64,000 nucleotides of DNA from Coccinella septempunctata (GCF_907165205.1 NC_058195.1:7750001-7814000), one strand, 5' to 3'. Shown: positions 11,801-22,677, counted from the first letter of the stretch. The notes: generated from the letters alone by a model not told the origin. Numbers and translations: made by a program.

Positions 11801-14800
11801 TTTTATAGAAATATCTTCTGAATGTCAAATTTTAAAATGGTAGATTGACTTATTTCAACATGTCTTTATTTTAGTTTATCTACTTACTCAAATTGAAAGC
11901 TGGATTCACACAAGTCAGCTCCATTGGCACGGTATTATTTCCTGGATTCGGAATTTTAGCTGTGTGAGATGCATTGAAGGACTCAGAGGTTTTTTTGGTA
12001 TCTGCAAATTAAATTTCTCGAACATTGAGCTTTACCAATTTATTTTATAGGAAAATCTTCTGAATATCAAATTTTAAAATGGTAGATTGACTTATTTCGA
12101 TAGGTCTGTAATTCAATTTATCTACTCACTCGAATGAAGAGTTGGATTCACACAAGTAAACTCCATTGACACAGAAGTATTTCCTGGATTTTGAATTTTA
12201 GCTGTGTGAGGTGCATTGAAGGACTCAGCGGTTTTTTTGGTATCTGCAAATTAAATTTCTTGAATATTGGACATTACCAATTCATTTTATAGGAATATCT
12301 TCTGAATATAAAATTTTAAAAGGACTTATTGACTTATTTCGATAGGTCTGCAATTCAATTTATCTACTTACTCAAATGAAGAGTTGGATTCACACAAGTA
12401 AACTCCATTGACACAGAGGTATTTTCTGGATTTTGAATTTTATCTGTATGAGGTGTATTGAACAACCCTGTTGCTTGTTTGGTATCTGAAAATTGAATTT
12501 TTCAAATACATATTGATCTTTTTTTAAATATCAAATTTTGAAATGGTGGATCGACTTATTTCGATAGGTCTGTAATTCAATTTATCTACTTACTCAAAGG
12601 AAGAGTTGGATTAACACAAGTAAACTCCATTGACAAAGAAGTATCTCCTGGATTTTGAATTTCAGCTGTACGAGATGCATTGAAGGTGTCTACTTGGTCT
12701 TTTTTGGTACCTGCAAATTAAATTATTCAAATATTGATCCTTACCACTTCAACAATTTTATAGGAACATCTTCTGAACATAAAATTTCAAAGTGGTAGAT
12801 AGGTCCCCTATTCAGTTCATCTACTCACTTGAATGAAAAGTTGGATTCACACAAGTCAACTCCATTGGCACAGAAGTATTTTCTGGATTATGAATTTTAG
12901 CTGTATGAGGTGCATTGAAAGACTCAGAGGTGTCTGCCTGTTTTTTTTCGTTATCTGCAAATTAAATTTCTTGAACATTGATCTTTACCACTTCAGCAAT
13001 ATCTTCTGAACATCAGATTTTAAAATGGTAGATCGATTTATTTCGACAAGTCAGTTTATCTACTTACTCAAATGAAAAATAGGATTCACACAAGTAAACT
13101 CCATTGAAACAGAAGTATTTCCTAGATCTTGAATTTTAGCAGTATGAGATGTATTGACAGACTCAGAGGTGTCTGCTGGCTTTTGTTTTGTATCTGTAAA
13201 TTAAATTTTTCAAATATTGATCTCTTCCACTTCAGAAATTTTATAGGAATATCTTCTAAATATCCACTTTTAAAATGATAGAGCGACTTATTTCAACACT
13301 TCAGTTTATCTACTTACTCGAATGAAAAATTGGATTCACACAAGTCAACTCCATTGAAACAGAACTATCTTTTGTAATAGTAGATTGAGAATAAGTAGAT
13401 TGATTTCCAGGTTCTGAAAATAAAAATTTTGACTAATCTTTCCTTATAATTGAGAGTAATTCAGGAGAATTCTCTGGATATATATTTATCTTGTTATTTG
13501 AATACATATTCTGGAATATTTCAAGAGCTGATCTGAAATTTGCTTACTTACTTGAATGAAAAGTTGGATTCACACAAGTAAACTCCATTGAAATAGAACT
13601 ATCTTCTGTAGTAGTAGATTGATTTCCAGACTCTATAATAAAATATTTACTTGTACTTGAGATTTATTCAGGAGAATTCTTAGAAAATTTCAAGAGCTAA
13701 ACTAAAATTTAAATTGCTTACTTACTCAAAGGAAAAGTTGGATTCACACATGTAAACTCCATTGAAACAGAACTATCTTCAGTATTAGTAGATTGACTAC
13801 AAGTAGATTGATTTCCAGACTCTGCAAATAAAGTTTTTACTTATGAATCTGTCTTTATAATTGAGATTCACTCAGAATTCTCTGGATGTATATCTATTTA
13901 TTCTTATTATTTAAATACATAATCTTAAAAAATTTCAAGAGCTGATCTGAAATTTAAATTGCTTACTTACTCGAATGAAAACTTGGATCTACACATGTGA
14001 AATCCATAGTAACAGAATTATCTGGTGATGACCCAGAAGTATTTGTTGGATCATCAGGTTTAGCAACATCTGCAAAGGAAATTTTTCAGTAATTGACAAA
14101 AAATCAAATGAAGTTTTGAAATTTTATTACAAAATTCTACTGTAAGGCGAGCAAATCTCAATACTGGAATTTAATCTTTCTACTTACTTGAATGAAGAGT
14201 TGAATTCACACATGTGAACTCCATTAATGAGATATCTGCTGAATTTTTAGTCGAAGCCCTATCTGCAAATTAATTTTTCAGTATTTCATAGACGGAGTTA
14301 CAAAACAATTTGGGTGTTGAATTGCCAGATTAGAGAATCAAAGTATAAATTTTGAAAATTTTCTTTTATTAATTATTTTGTTTATCAACCCAAACTTCCG
14401 ATGCACTCAACACATAATTGCATTTCAATATTGCACATAATTTAATTTTAAATTCTCATCACCTCTAGAAAAGTCATCTTCAGATGATTCAGATTCGCCT
14501 TGTTCTGATTCATTGCCTTTCCCATTGAAAAGAGTTGTGTTCAGGTCATGCCCTTCACGAGAATTTGAGGATTCTGCAGCACTAAGCAGTTCCTCAACTG
14601 TCGTATCCCAGATGGTATTCTTTTCAGTATCCGTTGTGAATGTTCTGAAATTAATGAACAATAATTTCACCCTTTACAAAGATGTGAAAGGGCTACTTAC
14701 TTAATGTAATTACTACTGAAGCTAACTCTTCTGGTGGAAGGATTATTTTTGGCTTCATTTTGAACATTAGGCTGTTTTAGAATCTGAAAAGTACCAATGC

Positions 14801-15110
14801 TAGAACTAGAAATTCAACATTAATGAGCAGGTTTAAGCTACCAGATGTAAAAACTAAGAAGCTCTCGATTTTAAGGCGCATTACATAAAGAATGAGTTCA
14901 AAGAGATACACAATAAACCACCCCATGTTATCAGAAGAAAGGAGATTCAATATTTCTCTCGCCAGGGCTGATTAAATGGCTATGGGCTGTTTCAATGAGG
15001 AAGAGTCGACTTGTACATACCGAAGAACTTCTGCCTCTGAATACTGTCGATTTTATTGTATTGTTGCTTTCTTCGACAATACTTTTTATTACCGATTCTT
15101 TGTTATCCAT
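5852..15110 (-). CDS. KNL1: Kinetochore scaffold KNL1 / Spc105R with 20 MELT-type repeat exons
   Basis: Outer-kinetochore scaffold of the KMN network. It docks PP1 and, through phosphorylated MELT motifs, Bub3-Bub1 for the spindle checkpoint. Twenty-nine exons join in frame to 1,549 residues. N-terminal exons: 15021-15110, 14701-14783, 14463-14644. Twenty repeat exons follow (see 9335-14262). C-terminal exons: 8049-8821, 7335-7563, 6859-7243, 6459-6601, 6179-6386, 5852-6128. The start at 15110 has a good context (CGAAACATGG). SSILK spans the first splice junction (residues 29-33). RRVSF (residues 48-52) is the PP1-binding motif, followed by a TFTTDTEKNTIWDTT block. Residues about 119-878 are MELT repeats, 879-1136 a Ser/Thr/Asp-rich linker, about 1213-1340 charged coiled coil, and 1341-1549 the region expected to form the RWD domains that bind the MIS12 complex. 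No in-frame stop is needed to explain any junction. Identification rests on motif order, not on a database search. Confidence 0.93.
9023..9231. mobile_element. Snap-back inverted-repeat element in a KNL1 intron (Penelope-like relic)
   Basis: Arms of about 80 bp at 9023-9104 and 9152-9231 are inverted and imperfect, separated by about 47 bp. They lie between the large linker exon and the first repeat exon. The right arm contains a hammerhead-like motif (9156-9201); the left arm holds a degraded copy. Inverted snap-back structure with hammerhead motifs is known for Penelope-like elements. No reverse transcriptase or GIY-YIG coding is seen here. Confidence 0.6.
9156..9201 (+). ncRNA. Minimal hammerhead ribozyme-like motif A
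   Basis: Core CTGAAGA (9162-9168, fits CUGANGA), stem II GCTAT/ATAGC with a TGTG loop, GAAA (9184-9187), a very short stem III formed by the palindrome ACACGTGT, then GTC as the cleavage triplet (9193-9195). Stem I pairs CCAC before the core with GTGG after GTC. All conserved core positions I can check are present. The element is antisense to KNL1 transcription. Confidence 0.65.
9327..11126 (-). repeat. 900-bp higher-order repeat of three exons plus one exon-less unit (two copies, third begun)
   Basis: Matching units recur at 9327/10227/11127, 9585/10485 and 9843/10743, always exactly 900 bp apart. Within each block the exon units are 258 bp apart, but the step into the next block is 384 bp, that is 258 plus a 126-bp remnant. 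This indicates recent duplication of a multi-exon block, probably by unequal crossing-over. Confidence 0.9.
9335..14262 (-). repeat. KNL1: Array of 20 tandemly duplicated MELT exons inside KNL1
   Basis: Repeat exons, from the protein C-terminal side: 9335-9460, 9593-9718, 9851-9976, 10235-10360, 10493-10618, 10751-10876, 11135-11260, 11393-11506, 11630-11755, 11888-12001, 12130-12243, 12372-12485, 12594-12710, 12829-12954, 13068-13193, 13318-13413, 13552-13632, 13726-13821, 13971-14069, 14188-14262. Lengths are 126, 117, 114, 99, 96, 81 or 75 nt, all divisible by three. Every exon begins after a TTTGCAG-like acceptor and ends in A before GTAAGT or GTGAGT, so all are phase 1-1. Each carries one motif: MELT in the exons ending at 11393, 11888, 12829 and 13318, MDFT at 13971, and MEFT in the other fifteen, always followed by C-V-(N/D). 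Introns are mostly 120-190 bp. The seven leftmost copies are nearly identical; those closest to the N-terminus are shorter and diverged. Confidence 0.93.
10101..10226 (-). pseudogene. Relic MELT unit with its exon deleted (twin copy at 11001-11126)
   Basis: Between the exons at 9851-9976 and 10235-10360 the intron is 258 bp instead of 132 bp. It contains a normal donor context (GTAAGTAG) and the last few exon bases, then runs directly into an A-run (10116-10125) and the intron sequence normally found upstream of the exon. The acceptor and almost the whole exon are missing, a 132-bp deletion. The same junction recurs 900 bp further right, so the deletion predates the block duplication. Confidence 0.85.
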
Positions 15111-15717
15111 GTTTCGTATAAAAATGATATTCACAAGTTCTTCAAGCGTAATAGAATTTTACAGCTGAAAATGCATATAAAATGACAAAAAAATTTTTTT
15201 TTAAGAAAATAAATCGCTTAAGACAACAAATCTGCAAACAGAAACCGTTTCCGTTATTTCAATTTTGTTGATTATTTTGAATTTTGACATGTTTAACCAT
15301 AGAGAAAGGTTGTCTCTGTGTGTAACCCACAGAGTAAAAAATCTGTGGTTGCGTTCACACCCACACTCCGAGAGTAGATCACAGATTAGCAGACATCGCT
15401 GCTTTCAAAACACAGATTATTTTTTTCCTTAAATATGTAGTTCATGTTCCAGCCAATAGAAGCGCTGGCGATTATATGAGAACGAGATTTCGAATTAAAC
15501 TATTCCTTTTGATTATTTCTGTAATCTGCGGAATACTTTTGGGCAAAAAGACATACAATTTCGACAAAAGGATCATCACCTCAAATTGCTTTTTGAAGAT
15601 TCTTATTAATAAATTATTTTGGCCAAAACAATAAACTTTGTTGTAATTGAACTTTGAAAGTGTTTTGGAACTTCCACTATTTCAGGTGTGTTTCTCATTG
15701 TTCTTTTGTTTTTAATT
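15111..15717. other. Intergenic region upstream of KNL1
   Basis: This should contain the KNL1 promoter. A CAG acceptor-like site near 15163 on the minus strand could mean an untranslated first exon. No other feature is recognised. Confidence 0.35.
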
Positions 15718-15760
15718 ATAGCCCTGATGAAGAACTACAATAAGTTCGAAACGTCATCAA
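15718..15760 (+). ncRNA. Degraded hammerhead-like motif B, end of a Penelope-like relic
   Basis: CTGATGA (15724-15730), stem II GAACT/AGTTC (15732-15736 with 15743-15747), GAAA (15748-15751), then CGTC. Stem III would be only the palindrome ACGT, and I cannot form stem I with the flanks, so this copy is probably inactive. The block of CTGATGA, short hairpin and CGAAACGTC followed by an AT-rich tail resembles the recurrent end of Penelope-like elements. Confidence 0.5.
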
Positions 15761-16040
15761 GATCTTGGTTTACTAGTTAATAAAGTGGTCTATATACCCA
15801 AGATTTTTATTCTATTATTATCATGAGCGGAATTGAATCTTTTGTACAATATATGTCTATCTTCCCGGGTCCCTCAGTTAATTCTCTTTTTATTGTACCG
15901 GACATGCATTTCTTCGCGAAAGTCACATGACCGCCAGTCCATATATTACATCTTCCTCCTTCCTGTATGTTCTCAGCGAAGATCAGAGAGAGAGATTCTT
16001 AGTGATATGGCTGCCCCAGAGACAAGCCAGTCAGGTCAGA

Positions 16041-16168
16041 AACTTTTCGTCAGCGCTGATGCTGAAAAGACGCCACTGCGCATGCTAAGTAGCCAAGCAA
16101 AAGGCCAATTTGGGGACTGTTTTGCATGCGCAGTGACACCTTTTCTTTGATTGCGCTGATGAAAAGTT
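16041..16168. repeat. Imperfect inverted repeat upstream of RING gene 2 (MITE-like)
   Basis: Two 45-bp arms, 16041-16085 and 16124-16168, are inverted copies at roughly 80% identity around a 38-bp spacer. The inner ends are the palindromic ACTGCGCATGC/GCATGCGCAGT. It lies 204 bp before the RING gene 2 start codon, within the probable promoter. Confidence 0.65.
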
Positions 16169-16371
16169 CCTGGTTCCTGGTTGGTTCGGCCATTTGATTG
16201 GCTGTCATCAAAAGTTAACCTTATAATTTATGTTCTGTGAATTTCGCTGACAGTACTGAAAATCGTTACTGCGTTGGCGCGAAAGTGTATTTTTAGTCGT
16301 TTGTTACAGCTGCAGAGTGCAGTTGCGCATTTCATCTTGTAGTCTCAAGTTAAAAAGTTGTCGGAAAAAAA

Positions 16372-16881
16372 ATGTCTGATCCATCTTCTCTTCGGGGATT
16401 TCCTTGTTATTCTTCCGAGAAGCAGGTATGTTATGTTGACTTGAAGTATGTTTTCTTGAGCAGAAATGAGATGCAATACTGGATTACATTCCTTTGTCGT
16501 GTATGATTAAATAAAAAAACGGTCGATTCTCCATTAAATGTATATTTTCGTTGAGACTGTTTTTTTTTTCAGTATTCCTCTCAGATCATGCTGAACCTCG
16601 AAATTCAGTACATGATGAGGTGTCCCAGGTGTACTGCTTTTCTGAAACCACCCATTTATTCCTGCACCAAAGGTCACAATTACTGTAACATATGTTTCGA
16701 AAACAATTCCACAAATTGTTACCACTGTTCGTCGAAAAAAGCCCCCTTTAGATGTACGTTGATGGAAAGAATTTACAGTGAATTACGCTTTCCCTGTAAA
16801 TATTACAGCAAGGGATGTTCGAGGGTTTTGAGGGGTGTTTTATTACCTCTACATGAGTATGAATGCAGTTACAAAAACTAA
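16372..16881 (+). CDS. Small SIAH/SINA-like RING protein, copy 2
   Basis: Paralogue of the gene at 5.3 kb and probable short E3 ligase. Exons 16372-16425 (18 codons) and 16573-16881 join in phase 0 to a 120-residue protein; the donor is CAG/GTATGT and the acceptor TTTTTTTTTCAG. Zinc ligands of the RING are C35, C38, C49, H53, C56, C59, C67 and C70. A SIAH-type finger follows at C93, C100, H112 and C116. The protein ends four residues later, so the second SIAH finger and TRAF-like domain are missing, exactly as in copy 1. The short first exon, phase-0 intron and L-(K/R)-P-P between the second and third cysteines are shared, so this is a true duplicate and not convergent. It is head-to-head with KNL1 at 1.26 kb. 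Confidence 0.85.
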
Positions 16882-18302
16882 GATTGTACACTCTAGAATT
16901 TTGGCTATTCTTTTCTTCATAACTTCGAAATATTCAATTGTCATTCCACTCAGGAGCTCTACACAGTACTTGGATGAATTACCTGGGTGTTGGTAGTTTA
17001 TTATCTTTATATTGTTTATCTTTACTGTAGAGAATTTAGTTCTGAAAACCTTGTTTTTAAGTGGTTATTTCATTTTACCTATTTGTGAATATGTAACATT
17101 TTACCTTATTGGATTTGTACTATGGAATTTTATATATATGAATGAATTATGGAAAAATGTAATCCTTCCATCTTATTGATATCGTTATATTTTTTTATTC
17201 GCTGAAGAATATCAGAAAGTTCTTTTTCCATTTGATTCTTCTGACTATCGTTCTTTGCCTGGATTCAAATGGATTTAATATTCTCCAAGATAATAATAAG
17301 GTCACGTTAGTATTCTTTCGATTTTACTATTTCACATCTCGACAAATTTTATATTTTTCATCCATAGTCCATTTTTGTTATATACAATAATGTGGGAGGA
17401 AAAATAAGTTTTGTTTTTGTTCATGGTAAAAGTATTTTTAGCTTGATTGATTCTCATTTGCAGAATGAATAAAATAAGGATTGAAACATGTTTTCTCTTA
17501 TTTCCATTTCATTGGTGAAAAACGTGATTGATATTATTGGTAATATTATTATTATATTATTATTGGTATATTATTGGTAATATCAATCACGTTTTTTATA
17601 ATCCACACAAAAATGTCAAAATGGCCCAGTGTGAAATATAACGTCGCTCGAAAACTAAACTTATCCTTTGAACTCATTCTCCCTCAAAAATTGGGGATCA
17701 TGGGGTATATTAGGAAATGTTTTTCTTATCAATGGAAAGGAATGCACATTGAACTGAAAATTCCAAGTTTTCGAAATGTAATGAGACTTTTTAGATACAC
17801 TTTGAGAATTTGAATTGTTTCACCAAGTTCATATTTTTGTGCAGCAATTTCCAAAGACTCAGAAGAAGTTATCGTTTTTATTTTCACAGTTTTGTGAGGT
17901 ATTTTTCCACAAAAATTTCTCCATTTCGAAGCAGAATATTTTCGCTATAGGGAGAGTTTTCTTTCAAGGATCATTTCAGATGGATAGATTGAAAAACATT
18001 TTTTTGGAATATACATATATTTTCTGTACAACTTGATATAAGACTTCTCTCAAAAACATTTCATATCCCCTCTCCGTCACAGAATAACATCCCTCATTTC
18101 CCTAAAACATTTAAATCTAACACGGAATATCTTTGATCACATCAATTTCAAATACATAAATATATTTCTGATAAATTTCGAAAAGAACACGAAAACTGAG
18201 AACATGGAAAAATATCACGACCACGGAATATAGGGGGTGCGCAATTTAACATTCGTTCATGGATATGATATCGGTCACATGTGAGATGCATGGTTCTTAT
18301 GT
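16882..18302. other. Intergenic, 3' flanks of RING gene 2 and allatostatin-C
   Basis: Contains a plus-strand AATAAA near 17468. A hairpin with 19-bp perfect arms (17518-17536 and 17578-17596) encloses a TTATTGGTAATA-type core. Reading frames at 17574-18036 show no recognisable domain and are not called. Confidence 0.5.
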
Positions 18303-19615
18303 TTATTTCTTGAAACAGCTTATTGGGTTGAAGTAGCACTGGCGGTAGCTACGGCCCTGCCTCTTCATCTCTGGATTTCTGAACAGCCTATCCAGGGGAT
18401 TGTCGTTAGCCATGTTTCCGTTGTCGTAGTCAGCAGCCAGCCGCCTCATCAAGAAATCATATCTTCTCCAAGCGTTGATGAGTCCTGGGTCCATGACATC
18501 GCTCCTGTCGCCAGAATCAGGGGTTACCTGTAAATTGTGATATCGGTCAAAATCTTGAAAATTCACGATCCGTAGTTTTTACAGGGCGTTTCATTGGGAA
18601 ATGCGCATGCAACCAGGGTAGATAGAAAAAAAAACAACACTCCTGAACAAATGTTTCGAGCTGAACATTCATGAAAGTAATTCCTTCTGTATCTCTTGAA
18701 TGTCACCTGGAAAATTGTAGAAAACCATGGGCCAACGATGGTCAAACCACCCTGAATTTTCATAAAAATCGAAATGAGTTCAACCACTAAGTAATAAAAT
18801 TGGTCTAAATTATGCACCATTAGTTTGATGTGGGCGCAGCTATAAGTGGCGTAAAAATTGGGTGAAAGTTCAGTAGAGCACTTTGACCAAGAATAATTTC
18901 ACGAGCACTTTCAACAACCCCTGTCTCTGCCTCCATTTTCCTTACTCTTTTCGAGTGACCCATTTTTCAGGTAGTATCGAACATATTCTTGATAATGATG
19001 GTGTGAAATTGTCTTAATGTCTTTCGCGCCTACTGTATTGTTTCTCATTTCCTAAAACTTGATTGGAACGACTTATTCTTGGATGCTAGTCATCTTGCAA
19101 AAAAACAGCAGGTATACCCGATAACAAATTTTTGGCTTGTCTATTCGACAGATATATCTGGACATTTCAGTGGTAAGAGTATTATATTCCAATATAAATT
19201 CACGAACTTGATACCAAATATATTTTCACTTCGTTATTTCTGCATAATTATAAACTACTTGAATATTAATAATCAATTTGAGCTCCGAAATGCAGAGACC
19301 TCTTATTTTATCGAATGTTCTTGAAATAATTGGAGTCATTAGTGTTGCCAATTGATCTCTGTATTGTTACTTCTATCTCCCCATTACGGCCTCATTATGA
19401 ACGAAAACAATGCTAGTCTCTAGCATTGCTCATCCAAACTAATGAGTCTATTACAATTTTTGAACAGTTATCGCTTTTATTCGATTTTTCAAACGTTTCG
19501 ATTGTATTCGTGGTCATACCTGATTATCTGAGAAATGTGAAGGCTTCGCAGCTACAACTCCCACAACAATCAATAGGAGGAGAAAGCTTTTTATCCTTAC
19601 CAGGTCGGTGTTCAT
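18303..19615 (-). CDS. AstC: Allatostatin-C prepropeptide
   Basis: Precursor of the secreted neuropeptide allatostatin-C, an inhibitory hormone (juvenile hormone synthesis, gut and feeding control) acting on somatostatin-type GPCRs. Coding exons 19520-19615 and 18303-18527 join in phase 0 to 106 residues. Residues 1-23 form a signal peptide with hydrophobic core FLLLLIVVGVVAA. A dibasic KR (87-88) precedes the mature peptide QGRSYRQCYFNPISCF (89-104). Its N-terminal Gln can become pyroglutamate, and C96-C103 form the family's disulfide ring. Terminal KK (105-106) is trimmed. The RQCYFNPISCF core is the classic insect AST-C, distinct from AST-CC and AST-CCC. The ATG lies 8 nt after an acceptor at 19624, implying an upstream non-coding exon. 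The intron between coding exons is 992 bp. An additional small coding exon inside it cannot be excluded, but the phases already fit. Confidence 0.92.
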
Positions 19616-19900
19616 TCTGAAATCTGAAAAAAAAAAATGGTATAGTATATCAGATTGCTGAAAATCAACTCAATTCTATATTGAAAAGGAACATACAAGG
19701 TTTGGTATTACGTTTCATTTATTCAAGATGAATTCGAAATGGTTTTCAAACAGTTTAAAACAGGTCTGGGCAAATATCTTGAAAATATAGGATCTACAAT
19801 GCATAAGAAAGATAGCGCTTGTCTCCCAGTCCAGCAGTGAAATATCAATAGATAGGTTCGATGAAACATTATCAAGATGTTGTCGTAGTTAGTAGAGCTT

Positions 19901-20152
19901 ACGGCCGGTTTCATAATCAAACCTAAAGTCGCTTTAATTTTAAAGCTTCCTTTAACCCTACTAACGGCCGGTTTCATAATCACACCTAAAGCCCCTTTAA
20001 TTATAAAGCTTCCTTTAACCCTACTAACGGCCGGTTTCATAATCAAACCTAAAGTCGCTTTAATTTTAAAGCTTCCTTTCACCCTACTAAAAATGACAGT
20101 AAAGGAAGCTTTAAGCTCAAAGTGACGTTTAATTCGATTATGAAACTGGACA
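19901..20152. repeat. Three 63-bp tandem repeats closed by an inverted copy (MITE-like)
   Basis: Copies starting at 19901, 19964 and 20027 begin ACGGCCGGTTTCATAATC. The right end (about 20100-20152) is the inverted counterpart ending GATTATGAAACTGGACA. TTA trinucleotides flank the ends, as for PIF/Harbinger targets. No coding capacity. Confidence 0.7.
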
Positions 20153-20401
20153 TTAGTCAATTTTCCATTTGTCCTCACTTCATTTGCTGCTCAATTTAGT
20201 TGAATAATCGATATACAGGGTGTCTGTAAACAGATGCGAAGGATTTAGGGAGATTATTCCTCTATGAAAATAAGCAGTGGTAGTTCCTATAAATTTTTTC
20301 GAAATCTTTCTCCCTTCCAAGATACAGCATTTAGGAGGCGATGTCGAGTTGACAGTTTTAATTTTTTTTACGGGTTTTAAAAAATACTGAGTTATAAAAC
20401 T

Positions 20402-21687
20402 ATACTTCATTCAATTTTATTTTAGCAGTCGGTTGGCCATGGAAATTTGACACATTTCACTCTGTATAGTACGAAAATGTGGGGTTATGAAGCTTGTCAA
20501 AACATTTTTGGGTTTTAAATCAACGCTATGTTGCCTGTTCTACGTAAAAGTTTATGTTATTACGTATTTTATCACAATGTCGAATCTCTTCGGAAAATAT
20601 GTGACGAACATAATTGAAGTTTATACAAAATGTTTGAAGGCATACCAAATCCAGTTATTTGAATGGAAAATACAAGAGATCAGTATAATATCATAATATG
20701 CATTAGCTTGAGGAGAGTTAATGTTCGTTATTTTCTTTGGCTTACATCATTTGTAGATTTCAAAAATATTAACCCTAAGATGAAATGCATATGATGCAGT
20801 GGTTGGGGATGGGTATCTCCCGAAGGAATTAACAGATAATTACAAGAATGTTAAATTCTTCAACAAAAATCATCTTGCATCAATATAAGTAAAAGGAATT
20901 GAAGGAAGTTTCAAGTTAAGATGCAACTTCACTGTTGAACAAAAATTTCACATGAATAAACAAGTAACAGGGCAACTTGCGCGTATTTGTGGCTATTCAT
21001 CTTAATACATTGATGTAATAATAATATTAGGTATTTATTAGTACCTTAAGACATTTACATTGTATAGGACAAGTCAAATGAAAAATAAAAAAATCCATTT
21101 TAGGGAACTTATTCTCCGATGACATTTATCGAAAATCCTGTACCTAGTTAACTTTTTCTCATTAATTCACTCAAACATGAAATTCTCAAATGCCACCATG
21201 GTGGCATTTTTTAGGGTCTCCCAATAGAAGGAAATTCTTTGTCATCCTCTTCATTCACAATCTTTCTGATTGTGGAAATATTCAGCTGAAATATAAGTCA
21301 TTTAAATTCAGATGAAACATTATATAAATTCTCTTACATTGAATATGTTCTCTACCGTCTGACGTATTGTGGATTTTAGAATATCAGGGTATAACTATTT
21401 GAATGAGCGGACCTGAACTCTAAATAGCACTTCCTGAAACCCTGTCTCTTTTTTTAATCACTTTCGGCATTTTCGAATTTTCGTAATAAAAATTGATATT
21501 AGTTGTGGCAACGGCGTTATGACATTAACGCATAGATGTATAATACTAACCATTTATGTTATATGGTATTATAGGTCCATGCATTAACGACATTTCATGA
21601 GTGCCAACCTAACTTCGTTCTAGTTACAAAAACTTGAGAAAATTATTTCATGGCCAACCGACTGCTAAAATAAATTTGAATGAAGTA
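20402..21687 (-). mobile_element. TIR element family 1, copy A (non-autonomous)
   Basis: Termini TACTTCATTCAA... and ...TTGAATGAAGTA are inverted repeats of about 40 bp including TTTTAGCAGTCGGTTGGCC; TA abuts both ends, as for Tc1/mariner-type insertions. Internally it keeps an M-P-K-V-I-K-K-R-D-R start and a separate N-I-S-T-I-R-K-I-V-N-E block, remnants of a transposase N-terminus, but no DDE domain. It is inverted relative to copies B and C. A fragment beginning with TACAGGGTGTC (20215) abuts its left side. Confidence 0.75.
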
Positions 21688-22677
21688 TATATACATAATA
21701 TGAAGCACCAAGTATGTAAATGTTAGGCAATTTTTTAAGATCTCATAACTTTATTATTAGGGGTTGAAAATGATCATCGGATCGGCAACTTCAGGTATTG
21801 CTTTCGAACTTATATACTCTATACCCCATCTTAGGCCGTGTTTGATGTGGAAATAACAACTTTCGATTTCGAAACGACACACTGGGGTTAAAGAAAAATT
21901 CACTTTCCCCGAAAAAATGTCATTCAAGTATGAAACATATTGAAATTGTTTCGGCAACTTCTTATCCCCGAGAGTTCGAGAGTTTCCACTAAACTCCCTG
22001 TCTCAGGAAGTCAATGGTGTCTAGAAAGCATGAAAAATGTGAAAAATTTATCGTTCCACTCTGTCGAATCGAGTTATCGTTATTATCAGGAAAGGTTTCC
22101 CCACTGAACGACATCCTAATCGACCAAGAAAAATGGAGCTTTCTGAAAATTGCTGTCGAAAATGGTGACGAATGAAATTATGATTAATGAGCGGAAGAAT
22201 TGGCTCTAATTGTTCAGAAGTTGGCGTTTGGTAGTCGAAATTCTCTGGAATAACACGCCACGCCAATTCTGTATTCAAAGTTCGGTATTTTTTGATGTTT
22301 GGTGTGTGGAAACTATGACCATTTTGATGGTACATCTACGGTGTTAAGAGTTTAAGCATTTTGTTTTTTGTTGGTCTAATTATATATTATATTATTAAAA
22401 ATCGATATCAGAGTAAGTCGAGAGGATCACGTGCATGGTTAGGTTAGGACCCATAAACCCATGAATGCTGAAATATGCACCAATGGGTGGTCCAAGATAT
22501 GAATTATGAAATTTGAAAGGAGTTCATTCTGTTGCATGATACAAAAAGAAACGAAGCCCAAATGGAAAGGTCGTAGATCTGAACATGATACATATTCTGA
22601 AAGAACATCTCGTTTAGTATTAAATTTGAGAATTTTATCCTTTCCGGCACCACCGTTCGGTCTTGACGACTTCTCAA
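21688..22677. other. Non-coding stretch between a MITE and the satellite
   Basis: Minus-strand frames at 21757-21957 and 22048-22335 show no known domain. The right part grades into diverged satellite sequence. Nothing firmer is seen. Confidence 0.4.

Noticed and set aside
21757..22335. Two minus-strand frames (66 and 95 codons) as a gene
   Set aside because: No domain, no consistent splice junction between them, and no signal peptide.
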